Of a DNA stretch of 64,000 nt, positions 7,879-16,878 are shown piece by piece. Source of the DNA: Clostridiales bacterium (GTDB lineage Bacteria > Bacillota > Clostridia > Lachnospirales > CAG-274); assembly GCA_018371275.1 (NCBI GenBank), contig JAHALF010000001.1, positions 124,001-188,000 on the forward strand, in the 5' to 3' direction. The notes beneath the pieces were generated by a model. The model was not told the origin of the DNA. It did no database searches and saw nothing but the letters and a program-made list of their open reading frames with translations. Within the stretch, counting starts at the first letter, position 1. Each line of letters starts with the position of its first letter. The position numbers were made by a program, and so were the translations under genes.

Positions 7879-9693
7879 TTGATAAAAGAAAAATATATAA
7901 ATGCGATATCTTTTGTACTAATATCTACTGCTTTGTTTTTTTGTTTTATAATATACTTTTATAATAAATTTACACCTGAAACTCTAGTAACACCCGATTA
8001 TGTAAATAAAATCTTTAATAAAGATGAGGTATTACAAATAAATATTGATATTTCTGAAGAAAACTTTACAAGTTTAATAGAAAATGCCATTGAAGAAAAA
8101 TATGTTGTAGCAAATATAACTATAAATGATACAACCATAAACAATGTAGGAATAAGAGCTAAAGGTAACTCTAGCTTACAACAAGTAGCATCAAATGATG
8201 ATACTGATAGATTTAGCTTTAAAATTAATTTTTCCGAATACATCTCAGACCAAAATTTATATGGTTTAGAAAAACTGGTTTTAAACAATACTCTTGGTGA
8301 TACAACCTATATGAAAGAATCCCTTTCATATGATTTAATGGAATTTTTAGGTGTGAATACACCTGCTTATGCTTTTGCAAATATAAAAATTAATAATAGT
8401 GATTGGGGCTTATACTTAGCAGTTGAAACTCTTGAAGAAGATTTTTTAGAAAGATATTATGGAAAAGACTATGGAAATCTTTATAAACCTGAAAGTGATG
8501 AAAAGGTTGGAAATAAAGCTAATAATCCTCCTAATAATTTATCTAATAATAGAAGAGATAATAATGGTTTAAAATCTCCTTATAATGAAGATAATAATGG
8601 TTTAAAATCTCCTTATAATGAAGATAATAATAATTTTAATCCCCAAAATAACATAGATAATGAAAATAGATCACAAAATTTTAGTAATAATACATATAAA
8701 AATAACTCCCCACCACGAGATAATACAAATAATAATTTTAACTTTCCTAATAAAACATCAAATAATAAAGAAACTTCTCTTATTTATATAGATGACAATA
8801 CTTCTAGCTATTCCAAAATATTTGATAGTATTGTAACAAAAGGGTTGACAGAACTAGATAAAAACAACTATATAAAAATGGTGAAATCTTTAGATACTGG
8901 TAAAAATATGGATAAATATTTGGATATAGATGAAATTTTAAGATACTTTGCTGCAAATACTTTTCTTGTAAATTTAGATAGTTATGCTGGAAGTATGAAA
9001 CATAATTATTACTTATATGAAGAAAATGGGGTTTTCCAAATATTGCCTTGGGATTTTAACCTCTCTTTTGGAACTTTCCAAATGAACGATTCAAGTAAAG
9101 TTATAAACTTTCCAATAGATACACCTGTTACAGATACTATGGAAAATTCGCCTTTAATATCTAGCATTTTAAATGTGAATGAATATAAAAATTTATATCA
9201 TTCTTATTTAGATCATATTGTAAACAACTATATTAATAGTGGTTACTTTAAAAACAAAATAAACTATTTAAATGACTTAATATATGAATATGTAAAAAAT
9301 GATAAAACAGCATTTTATAGTTTAGACGAATATAATTTAGGTGTGGAAAATTTAATAATTTTTGGAGAAGATAGAGCTAAAAGCATTTATTTACAACTTA
9401 ATAATATGCAACCCTCAACAGAATATGGCACATTAGAAACTAGGCTGAATATTCAATCTTTAGGTTCTATAAATAATATGGATAATAAAAAAGATAATTT
9501 AAATAAAAATAATGAATATAACCCTAAAGATTTTAATCCTAATAATAAAAATAATAATATGCCTAATCAAAATGGCTTTTCAAATAATAAAATTAATATA
9601 AAATTATTAATAAGTTTTTCATTTTACATTTTAATACTTTTTTTAAGTTTAATATATATTAAATTTTATAAAACAAAAAAATTCAAAATTTGA
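7879..9693 (+). CDS. CotH-family kinase-like surface protein with an Asn-rich insert
   Basis: The 604-residue product has an N-terminal membrane anchor or uncleaved signal (about residues 5-28), a CotH domain interrupted by a low-complexity Asn-rich insert (about residues 205-300), and a C-terminal membrane helix. CotH motifs visible are the GIRAKGNSS start, FKINF, the LYLAVE strand and the ILPWDFNLSFG segment, which holds the Asp that coordinates metal in this family. CotH proteins are atypical kinases known to phosphorylate spore coat proteins in Bacillus. This copy appears to be exported and membrane-tethered, and sits with VTC and DUF4956 rather than coat genes, so its substrate is open. 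AAAGGAGG (7863-7870) fits a TTG start at 7879 (8 bases) better than the GTG at 7870, which overlaps it. Confidence 0.85.
   Translation: MIKEKYINAISFVLISTALFFCFIIYFYNKFTPETLVTPDYVNKIFNKDEVLQINIDISEENFTSLIENAIEEKYVVANITINDTTINNVGIRAKGNSSLQQVASNDDTDRFSFKINFSEYISDQNLYGLEKLVLNNTLGDTTYMKESLSYDLMEFLGVNTPAYAFANIKINNSDWGLYLAVETLEEDFLERYYGKDYGNLYKPESDEKVGNKANNPPNNLSNNRRDNNGLKSPYNEDNNGLKSPYNEDNNNFNPQNNIDNENRSQNFSNNTYKNNSPPRDNTNNNFNFPNKTSNNKETSLIYIDDNTSSYSKIFDSIVTKGLTELDKNNYIKMVKSLDTGKNMDKYLDIDEILRYFAANTFLVNLDSYAGSMKHNYYLYEENGVFQILPWDFNLSFGTFQMNDSSKVINFPIDTPVTDTMENSPLISSILNVNEYKNLYHSYLDHIVNNYINSGYFKNKINYLNDLIYEYVKNDKTAFYSLDEYNLGVENLIIFGEDRAKSIYLQLNNMQPSTEYGTLETRLNIQSLGSINNMDNKKDNLNKNNEYNPKDFNPNNKNNNMPNQNGFSNNKINIKLLISFSFYILILFLSLIYIKFYKTKKFKI
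8557..8622 (+). repeat. Two perfect 33-bp tandem copies inside the cotH-like gene
   Basis: Copies 8557-8589 and 8590-8622 are identical and keep the reading frame. Each encodes D-N-N-G-L-K-S-P-Y-N-E. A partial third copy (GATAATAATAA) follows. This lies in the Asn-rich linker and can vary in copy number without breaking the frame. Confidence 0.95.
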
Positions 9694-9815
9694 CTCTAAT
9701 CCAATCTAACTATTTGTGTATTATTATAAGTAAAATTTATATAATTTTTATATAATTTACTAAATCCCCTATAATAGTACTTTCAAATTTATATCCCATT
9801 TTTATATCAATATAA

Positions 9816-9857
9816 AAACAAAGATAAGAGATTATTACTTTAATCTTATCTTTGTTT
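9816..9857. terminator. Bidirectional terminator between cotH-like and SPOCS-LysM genes
   Basis: Arms 9816-9829 and 9844-9857 form a perfect 14-bp stem with a 14-base loop, A-rich on the left and T-rich on the right. It lies between two converging genes. The rest of the gap from the cotH-like stop (9694 onward) holds no gene that I can see. Confidence 0.85.
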
Positions 9858-9870
9858 AATAATATTTAAT

Positions 9871-11436
9871 TTAACAAACTTTTTTAAGTATCAACAATTT
9901 CTGACCTGGATAAATTAAATCAGGATTTTCTATATCATTAAGTTCTACTATATCATCTACTGTTGTATTAAATTTTTTTGCTAAATCCCAAAGTGTATCG
10001 CCAGATTGTACAACATAAATAATCATACTAGAAATACTATTTAAAAATTGTTCATCAATTTCTTCAAAAACAACATCTGTTATGAAAGAGATTTCTTTTT
10101 CTTTTATAACACAAGTATCAAAATTTATAGCACATCTAACTTCTACATCTTTATCGGACATCATATTAACACCTATATGTTCAATATAAGAATTAATATC
10201 GACTTTAGCTACTTTAGGATTAGCACCCTTTGCATCTATAGCTTGACTATAAGGCATAATAGTAGTAAAGCAATGCATAGGATATTCATCATTATTAGTA
10301 ATGTATAATATTTTACATTCTACAATACCTTCTGCAACTATCTTATCTTGTAAAATTTCTATATTATCTAAAATCGGTTTACCAGAAACTTTTAAAACTT
10401 GTAAAATTGGAGGACATTCTTCATCTAACTTTAAAACTTCTTTAATAGACGCTTGATTTTTATTTTTGCAAACTAACATAGGATAACTTTGCATGTTTTT
10501 TTCAATATTAATTTTTTTATCTAAAGCATAAGCATCTTCTAAAATATTCATTTCATCTTCATAGCTAACTTTAATATTACAGCCTACATAAATATCTACA
10601 CCTATTAGTCTAGGTTCTCCATCTACATCTTCTAATATCTGAACATTTTTTTCTTGTATATCTAAATATACATCTCCTATCATATCATCTGTAGCACCTT
10701 CTACTTCTATAACTCCATTAAAAGGAATATCCTGTTCAAAATATGTAATAATGCTATCCTCTTCATCACTTTTATAAAGAATACAAGCCCTGATATCTCC
10801 AGATATATTTATTTTTTCTAATTGAGTTCTAACATCTTTGTTAATAATATTAAAATTTATGTCCAGTATTTCTTTTATGTTAGGTCTACCACTTGATATT
10901 TCTATATCATCTTTTATGTTAAAACGGTCAAACTTTGTACAAGCAACTTTATTTACATTTATATTTGTTACTTTCATCTGTTTTTCATCAAGCCCATCTA
11001 TTGTAGTTACAGCCTCTATATTCTCTTTAGCTAAAACTTCAGATGTAACATCTAAAATAGCTCTAAAACTTACTTTTCTATCATTTATAAGCTTATAGTC
11101 CAAGTTTGTAATATTACAAGTAGTAAATACCGTCATATTTTTATCTATACCTTCAATATTTATGAAATCATTAATAGGATATGTAGATTGCATATTATAT
11201 ATAGGTTTATTTTCCCCTTTTGCAATAAATAAAACATTTATGTCTAAGTTTCCTTTAAAAGTAACTCTATCATTAACTATATCTTTACTATCTATATATG
11301 CTGAACCATTAGCCTCTAAAACCATATCTATATCTGGTTTAGTATCTGGAACAATAATATCTCCTTCTACTAAAACTTGGCTAGTTTCTTTTCCTATTTT
11401 CTTATCTATCGTGATACCTTTTTTTAAAATTTCCAT
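9871..11436 (-). CDS. SPOCS (DUF3794) and LysM domain protein
   Basis: A 521-residue protein with repeated DUF3794/SPOCS beta-rich modules; the IIVPDTKPDIDMVLEA motif near residue 28 is the module signature, and further copies occur at about 170-300 and 330-450. One C-terminal LysM domain follows (YVVQSGDTLWDLAKKF through YPGQKLLILK). LysM binds peptidoglycan-type glycans. SPOCS proteins are found in spore-formers, and relatives such as SpoVID-type morphogenetic proteins act in the spore coat, so assembly around the forespore is likely. No signal peptide is seen, fitting a mother-cell protein. The ATG at 11436 follows GGGAGG on the minus strand. It lies 67 bases after the topoisomerase pair. 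Confidence 0.9.
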   Translation of the reverse strand: MEILKKGITIDKKIGKETSQVLVEGDIIVPDTKPDIDMVLEANGSAYIDSKDIVNDRVTFKGNLDINVLFIAKGENKPIYNMQSTYPINDFINIEGIDKNMTVFTTCNITNLDYKLINDRKVSFRAILDVTSEVLAKENIEAVTTIDGLDEKQMKVTNINVNKVACTKFDRFNIKDDIEISSGRPNIKEILDINFNIINKDVRTQLEKINISGDIRACILYKSDEEDSIITYFEQDIPFNGVIEVEGATDDMIGDVYLDIQEKNVQILEDVDGEPRLIGVDIYVGCNIKVSYEDEMNILEDAYALDKKINIEKNMQSYPMLVCKNKNQASIKEVLKLDEECPPILQVLKVSGKPILDNIEILQDKIVAEGIVECKILYITNNDEYPMHCFTTIMPYSQAIDAKGANPKVAKVDINSYIEHIGVNMMSDKDVEVRCAINFDTCVIKEKEISFITDVVFEEIDEQFLNSISSMIIYVVQSGDTLWDLAKKFNTTVDDIVELNDIENPDLIYPGQKLLILKKVC

Positions 11437-11503
11437 ATAAAAAAAGACCTCCCATATATTTATTTTTATAAAAATATATGTAAAAAAGTCTCTTTTTATA
11501 ACT

Positions 11504-13675
11504 TTATTTTAAGAAGTTGTTTTTATTTTTATCTTTATCTAATATAAAATGTCCACTAGAAGGTATCTCTTTAGTACGGTAATATTCTATATCATAAGAT
11601 AAAAATTCATCTTTTTCTAGACAAAATGTAACTTTATTATTTTTCTTAATAGTAAAAATATTAACACCCACTGATGATTTTGTAGCTTTTTCTTCTATTT
11701 GACTAGTATTTAATAAAAGAGCTTTATCATTATCTCTAACTAAAACTATATCTATATCGTCTAAAATATATTTAATATTTACCAACCTATGTTTATCACT
11801 ATAAGCATTTATCAACTTTTTCCTATTTACTTTTGTTTGATAAGCTTCTAAAGGTATTTTAGATATTTTACCATTTTCAAATGCGAATATCATATGACCT
11901 TTATAATCATTTGTTACAACAAAATATAATATATTTTCATTATCTTCCATATTTAAAAGATTTGGAAGATAATGCCCTATATTACTAACTTTAACTTCTG
12001 GTATATCATAAGCCTTTATTTTATATACATTGGCTCTGTCAGAGAAAAATATTATTTCAGATTTATTATTAGCTTCTATTTCTTGTATAATAATATCTTC
12101 ATCTTTTAATTTATGTTCTCCTGAAGAACGTAAAGATACTAAAGTAACCTTTTTAAAATAATTTTCTTTTGTCAAGAAAAATCTAACAGTGTAATCTTCT
12201 ATAAGTTCGTGTTCCTCTATTTCTTTTACTTCTTCGTGATATATTATTTCTGTTTTTCTAGGTTTTCCATACTTTTTAGATATTTCCTTAAGTTCTGCAC
12301 ATATTATATCTTTAATAAGCTCTTCTCTTTCATATATCTCCTGTAAATCTTTCATATCTTGTTCTAATTGTTCACGTTCTTTTATACGATTTAAAAGATA
12401 TTCTTTATTAAGATTTCTAAGCCTTATTTCTGCTATATATTCCGCTTGTTCTTTATCTATATTAAATCCTTTAATAAGATTTGGTATAACCATACTATCT
12501 TCTTCTGTATCTCTAATAATACTAATAGCTTTATCTATATCCAATAATATTTTAGCAAGCCCAGATAAAAGATGATGCTTGTTTTTCTTTTTTTCTAAAT
12601 CATATACTGTCTGTCTTTTTATACATTCTATCCTAAATTCAAGCCATTCTGTAAGCATAGGTTTTATACCCATAGTCCTAGGTGTACCTTTAACAAGCAC
12701 ATTAAAATTACAGCTAAAACTATCCATTAAAGTAGTCATAGTATATAATTTATGCATAAGAAGTTCTGGATTAGCACTTTTTTTAATATCAATAGCTATT
12801 TTTAGTCCATTTTTATCTGTTTCATTTCTAACATCATTTATTTCTTTAATTTTATTACTTTTTACAAGACTAATAATTTTATCAATAATAGCCTCTATGG
12901 TTGTAGTATATGGTATTTCATAAATTTCTATAAGGCTATTTTTCTTATCAAATCTATATTTACCTCTAAGCTTAAAACTTCCACGTCCTGTTTTATATAT
13001 ATTTTCTATTTCTTTTTCATTATATATAAGCTCTCCACCACTAGAAAAATCTGGTGCTTTAAGATATTTTTTAATATCTACCTTTTCATTTTTAATAAAT
13101 CTTATAGTAGCATCACAAACTTCCTTAAGATTAAAACTACAAATAGAACTAGCCATACTAACTGCTATACCTTGATTAGCTGTAACTAATATATTAGGAA
13201 AAGTAGTAGGAAAAAGTACAGGCTCTTTCATAGTTCCATCATAATTATCTATAAAATCTACTGTATTTTTATCTATATTTTTAAATATTTCTTGACATAT
13301 ATTATCTAACTTAACTTCTGTATATCTAGATGCTGCAAAAGCCATATCTCTAGAAAATTGCTTTCCAAAATTACCTTTAGAATCTATAAATGGCGTAAGC
13401 AAAGCATCATTTCCTCTTGTTAGCCTTACAAGGGTTTCATATATAGCCATATCACCGTGAGGGTTAAGCTTCATTGTTTCTCCAACTACATTTGTAGATT
13501 TTCTTCTATTCCCCTTTAAAAGCCCCATTTGATACATAGTGTATAATAACTTTCTGTGAGAAGGCTTAAATCCATCTATTTCTGGTATAGCTCTAGATAT
13601 AATAACACTCATAGCATAAGGCATATAGTTTGTTTCTAATGTTTTTGTTATTGGTTGTTCTATATAATTATTCAT
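11504..13675 (-). CDS. parC: Type IIA DNA topoisomerase, A subunit (ParC-like)
   Basis: The 723-residue DNA-cleaving subunit has its catalytic Tyr118 in the AASRYTEVKL motif, preceded by Arg117. The winged-helix region has GFKPSHRKLLY and GNFGKQFSRD, and a coiled coil follows at about 400-460. The C-terminal region is shorter than the six-bladed GyrA tail and I see no GyrA-box (QRRGGKG), so it is ParC/topoisomerase IV-like rather than gyrase. In the quinolone-binding loop the usual Ser/Asp pair reads Met76/Glu80 (GDMAIYE). It lies 23 bases after the B subunit gene, so the two form an operon. Family assignment is firm; calling it topoisomerase IV rather than a second gyrase is an inference. 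Confidence 0.9.
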   Translation of the reverse strand: MNNYIEQPITKTLETNYMPYAMSVIISRAIPEIDGFKPSHRKLLYTMYQMGLLKGNRRKSTNVVGETMKLNPHGDMAIYETLVRLTRGNDALLTPFIDSKGNFGKQFSRDMAFAASRYTEVKLDNICQEIFKNIDKNTVDFIDNYDGTMKEPVLFPTTFPNILVTANQGIAVSMASSICSFNLKEVCDATIRFIKNEKVDIKKYLKAPDFSSGGELIYNEKEIENIYKTGRGSFKLRGKYRFDKKNSLIEIYEIPYTTTIEAIIDKIISLVKSNKIKEINDVRNETDKNGLKIAIDIKKSANPELLMHKLYTMTTLMDSFSCNFNVLVKGTPRTMGIKPMLTEWLEFRIECIKRQTVYDLEKKKNKHHLLSGLAKILLDIDKAISIIRDTEEDSMVIPNLIKGFNIDKEQAEYIAEIRLRNLNKEYLLNRIKEREQLEQDMKDLQEIYEREELIKDIICAELKEISKKYGKPRKTEIIYHEEVKEIEEHELIEDYTVRFFLTKENYFKKVTLVSLRSSGEHKLKDEDIIIQEIEANNKSEIIFFSDRANVYKIKAYDIPEVKVSNIGHYLPNLLNMEDNENILYFVVTNDYKGHMIFAFENGKISKIPLEAYQTKVNRKKLINAYSDKHRLVNIKYILDDIDIVLVRDNDKALLLNTSQIEEKATKSSVGVNIFTIKKNNKVTFCLEKDEFLSYDIEYYRTKEIPSSGHFILDKDKNKNNFLK

Positions 13676-13698
13676 AAACGCTCCTTATATCATATATT

Positions 13699-15681
13699 TT
13701 AAACATCTGTAAGGTCTATATATTTATGTCCATTTTGTTCTATATATTCCTTTCTTCCTTTTAAATTATCTCCAAGTAACATCTCAAACATTTCCTTTGT
13801 TTTTTCTATATCTTCTGGCAAAACTTGTACAAGCTTTCTTGTTTTTGGATTCATAGTAGTTTGCCACATCATCTCTGGCTCATTTTCGCCAAGCCCTTTA
13901 GAGCGTTGTATATGATATTTGCCATCTACTTTGCTTATTATATCTACTTTTTCTTTTTCGGAATAAGCAAAAAATGTTTTTTTACCTGTTGTAATCTCAT
14001 ATAAAGGCGACTCTGCTATAAATACCTTTTTTTCTTCTATTAATGTAGGTACTAACCTATAAAGCATAGTTAAAATAAGTGTTCTTATTTGAAACCCATC
14101 TACATCGGCATCTGTACATATTATAATTTTATCCCATCTAAGTTGACTTAAATCAAAACTATTAAGCTCTTTATTATGTTTAGTTTTTAACTCAACACCA
14201 CAACCAAGTACTTTTAATAAATCTATTATAATATCGCTATTAAATATTTTATCATAATTAGCTTTTAAACAGTTTAATATTTTTCCTCTTACGGGCATTA
14301 TCCCTTGAAACTCTGCATCACGTCCTTGCATACAAGCACCAAGAGCAGAATCCCCTTCAACTATATAAATTTCTCTTTTAGTAATATCTTTAGACCTACA
14401 ATTAACAAATTTTTCAACTCTGTTATTCATATCTAATGAGCCTGTAAGCTTCTTTTTAATATTTATTCTAGTTTTTTCTGCTGTTTCTCGACTTCTTTTA
14501 TTTATTAATATTTGATTTGCTATTTTGTCTGCATCTGCCTTATTTTCTATAAAGTAAACTTCAAGGCGTTCTTTTAAAAAATCTGTCATAGCATCTTGTA
14601 TAAACTTATTTGTTATAGCTTTTTTAGTCTGATTTTCATAACTTGTTTGTGTAGAAAAAGAATTTATAACCATAATTAAGCTATCCTCAATATCAGAATA
14701 AACTATTTTTTTTTCGTCTTTTTTATACAAGCTATTAGACTTTATATACTTATCTATTGCAAAAACAAAAGCAGATTTTACAGCCTTATCTGGAGAACCG
14801 CCATACTCTAAAAAGCTTGAATTATGATAGTATTCTACAACGTTTATTTCATTATTAAAAGCAAATGCCATTTCAAATTTTAACTTATATTCTTCTTTAT
14901 CTTCCCTATCTCTACCCTTTGTTTCATGACTATAATAAACTGGCTCTGTAAAGCTTTTATCACTTGATATTTCTTTTATATAGTCTTTTATACCTTGTTC
15001 ATAGCAAAAATTAAATGTTTCGTCTGTTTCTTCATCATAAAGTTCAAATTTAAGCCCAGCATTTACAACACATTGTCTTTTTAATATTTCTTTAAAGTAA
15101 TCTATTTCTACATTTATATCTGTAAAAACTTCTCTATCTGGACGCCAATGTATTTTACTACCAGTAGATTTTAAATTAGTTTTTTCTTTTTTTAGACCTC
15201 CTACATTTTCACCTTTTTCAAAATGTAATGTATATTTAAATCCATCTCTAATTATCTCTACATCCATATATTCTGAGCTATATTGTGTAGAACAAAGTCC
15301 AAGACCATTAAGCCCTAAGCTAAATTCATAGTTTTCTCCACTGTTATTAAGATATTTACCACCTGCATAAAGCTCACAAAACAAAAGTTCCCAATTATAT
15401 CTATCTTCCTTAGAATTATAATCTACTGGTATGCCCCTACCATTATCTTCTATACATATAGATTTATCTTTAAAATAAGATATTTTAATTAAATTACCAA
15501 ATCCTTCTCTTGCCTCATCAATAGAGTTTGATAATATTTCAAAAATAGAGTGTTTACAACCTAAAATACCATCAGAGCCAAATATTACGGCTGGTCTTAG
15601 TCTTACTCTATCTGCACCTTTTAAAGATGTAATACTATCATTACCATATTCAGATACTTTTTTTATATTATTTTTTGCCAT
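13699..15681 (-). CDS. parE: Type IIA DNA topoisomerase, B subunit (ParE-like)
   Basis: This is a 660-residue ATPase subunit. The GHKL ATPase domain shows EILSNSIDEARE (catalytic Glu and Mg-binding Asn), EDNGRGIPV and GLNGLGLCS. A transducer domain with the switch lysine region follows at about 220-400. The TOPRIM domain has IVEGDSALG and DADVDGFQIRTL, and the end has the QRSKGLGENEPEMMW signature. Length fits ParE or short GyrB without the proteobacterial insert. Its start follows AGGAGC on the minus strand. It pairs with the A subunit immediately downstream; together they relax and decatenate DNA using ATP. Confidence 0.92.
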   Translation of the reverse strand: MAKNNIKKVSEYGNDSITSLKGADRVRLRPAVIFGSDGILGCKHSIFEILSNSIDEAREGFGNLIKISYFKDKSICIEDNGRGIPVDYNSKEDRYNWELLFCELYAGGKYLNNSGENYEFSLGLNGLGLCSTQYSSEYMDVEIIRDGFKYTLHFEKGENVGGLKKEKTNLKSTGSKIHWRPDREVFTDINVEIDYFKEILKRQCVVNAGLKFELYDEETDETFNFCYEQGIKDYIKEISSDKSFTEPVYYSHETKGRDREDKEEYKLKFEMAFAFNNEINVVEYYHNSSFLEYGGSPDKAVKSAFVFAIDKYIKSNSLYKKDEKKIVYSDIEDSLIMVINSFSTQTSYENQTKKAITNKFIQDAMTDFLKERLEVYFIENKADADKIANQILINKRSRETAEKTRINIKKKLTGSLDMNNRVEKFVNCRSKDITKREIYIVEGDSALGACMQGRDAEFQGIMPVRGKILNCLKANYDKIFNSDIIIDLLKVLGCGVELKTKHNKELNSFDLSQLRWDKIIICTDADVDGFQIRTLILTMLYRLVPTLIEEKKVFIAESPLYEITTGKKTFFAYSEKEKVDIISKVDGKYHIQRSKGLGENEPEMMWQTTMNPKTRKLVQVLPEDIEKTKEMFEMLLGDNLKGRKEYIEQNGHKYIDLTDV

Positions 15682-15742
15682 AAAGCTCCTACCTCTTTAT
15701 ATTTTTATTTTTATAAATACCAAAAAAATTACTCTGTTTTTT

Positions 15743-15772
15743 AGATTAACAAAAAATTCTAGTTATTGTCAA
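15743..15772 (-). promoter_or_regulatory. Candidate promoter of the topoisomerase operon
   Basis: On the minus strand TTGACA (15767-15772) precedes TAATCT (15743-15748) at 18 bases. The -10 is a poor match. The start would lie about 50-60 bases before the B-subunit ATG. Confidence 0.35.
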
Positions 15773-15780
15773 TAGTTTTC

Positions 15781-15809
15781 TTGCAAATATAATTTAAATT
15801 TAATATAAT
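15781..15809 (+). promoter_or_regulatory. Strong sigma-A-type promoter for the rightward RNA-gene cluster
   Basis: TTGCAA (15781-15786), 17 bases, then a perfect TATAAT (15804-15809), upstream of the radical SAM gene at 15887. It lies back to back with the leftward topoisomerase promoter. Confidence 0.7.
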
Positions 15810-15886
15810 TGTTAATATAATTTTATATAATAAATAAAAAATTATACTATTACTATATAAATTATTATAAGATAGAAAGGTATTTT

Positions 15887-16828
15887 ATGTATAAAGAATA
15901 TTCAAAATATTTAAAAGAAAAATATGGGGAAAAAGTTTATAAACTCCCTATTTCATTAAAAGAAACTAATTGCCCAAATAGAGATGGAAATTTAGGCTTT
16001 GGGGGGTGTACTTATTGTGGAGATGAAGGAGTAGGTTTTGAAAACTTATCTTCCAGTTTATCCGTTAAAGATCAACTTTTAAAAAACAAAGAGCTTATAT
16101 TAAAAAAATATAAAGCAAAAAAATACATAGCATATTTTCAAAGTTATTCAAATACATATATTCCCCTTGAACTATTTAAAAAATATGTAAATGATGCTAT
16201 AATAGACGACATAGTTGATATATCTATATCTACTAGACCAGATTGTATAAATAAGGATTACCTAGATATTTTACAAGAAATAAAAAAAAATTATAATATT
16301 GATATAACGATTGAGCTAGGCCTACAAACATCAAATTATAAAACATTAAACAAAATAAACAGAGGTCATACTTTGGCAGAATATATACAAGCTGTAAATA
16401 TTATAAAATCTTATAAGTTTAATATTTGTACACATGTTATATTAAATTTTCCTTGGGATACAATAGAAGACACAATAGAAACAGCAAAAATATTATCTAT
16501 TTTAAATACAGATTTTGTTAAAATACACGCATTATACATAGAAAAAAACACTATCCTTGCTAAACAATACTTAAATAAGGAATTTTCTATGCTACCAGTT
16601 GAAGATTATATCGAAAAAGCTATCACTTTTTTGGAATATTTATCCCCTAAAATAGCTATACAGAGAATTATAGGAAGAGCTCCAGAAGAATTTACCCTAT
16701 TTTCAAATTGGGGTATGAGCTGGTGGAAAATAAAGGATATGATAGAACAAAAAATGATTAATGAAAATAGATTTCAAGGAAAACTTTTTAATTATTCTAG
16801 TGACAAGGCTCTTAAAAAATTTGACTAA
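15887..16828 (+). CDS. Radical SAM protein, TIGR01212 family (YhcC/YtqA type)
   Basis: The 313-residue protein has the TIGR01212 iron-sulfur motif: Cys29, Cys41 and Cys44 within CPNRDG...GGCTYCG, with the long first spacer typical of this family rather than the classic CX3CX2C. The rest follows the family (QSYSNTY, ELGLQTSN, THVILNFPWD). The family is Elp3-like in fold and widely conserved, but its reaction in the cell is not settled; an RNA-modification role is often suggested. The ATG follows AGAAAGG. It is the first gene after a strong promoter and precedes yhaM, in a cluster of RNA-related genes. Confidence 0.88.
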   Translation: MYKEYSKYLKEKYGEKVYKLPISLKETNCPNRDGNLGFGGCTYCGDEGVGFENLSSSLSVKDQLLKNKELILKKYKAKKYIAYFQSYSNTYIPLELFKKYVNDAIIDDIVDISISTRPDCINKDYLDILQEIKKNYNIDITIELGLQTSNYKTLNKINRGHTLAEYIQAVNIIKSYKFNICTHVILNFPWDTIEDTIETAKILSILNTDFVKIHALYIEKNTILAKQYLNKEFSMLPVEDYIEKAITFLEYLSPKIAIQRIIGRAPEEFTLFSNWGMSWWKIKDMIEQKMINENRFQGKLFNYSSDKALKKFD

Positions 16829-16878
16829 TTCCTATTTACATAGTATATTTATATTATAAAATATTTGGAGGACTATTA

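Noticed and set aside
11453..11480. Hairpin between the topoisomerase operon and the SPOCS-LysM gene as terminator
   Set aside because: The 9-bp arms are almost all A/T and overlap the ribosome-site region, so I could not tell it from chance in such AT-rich DNA.
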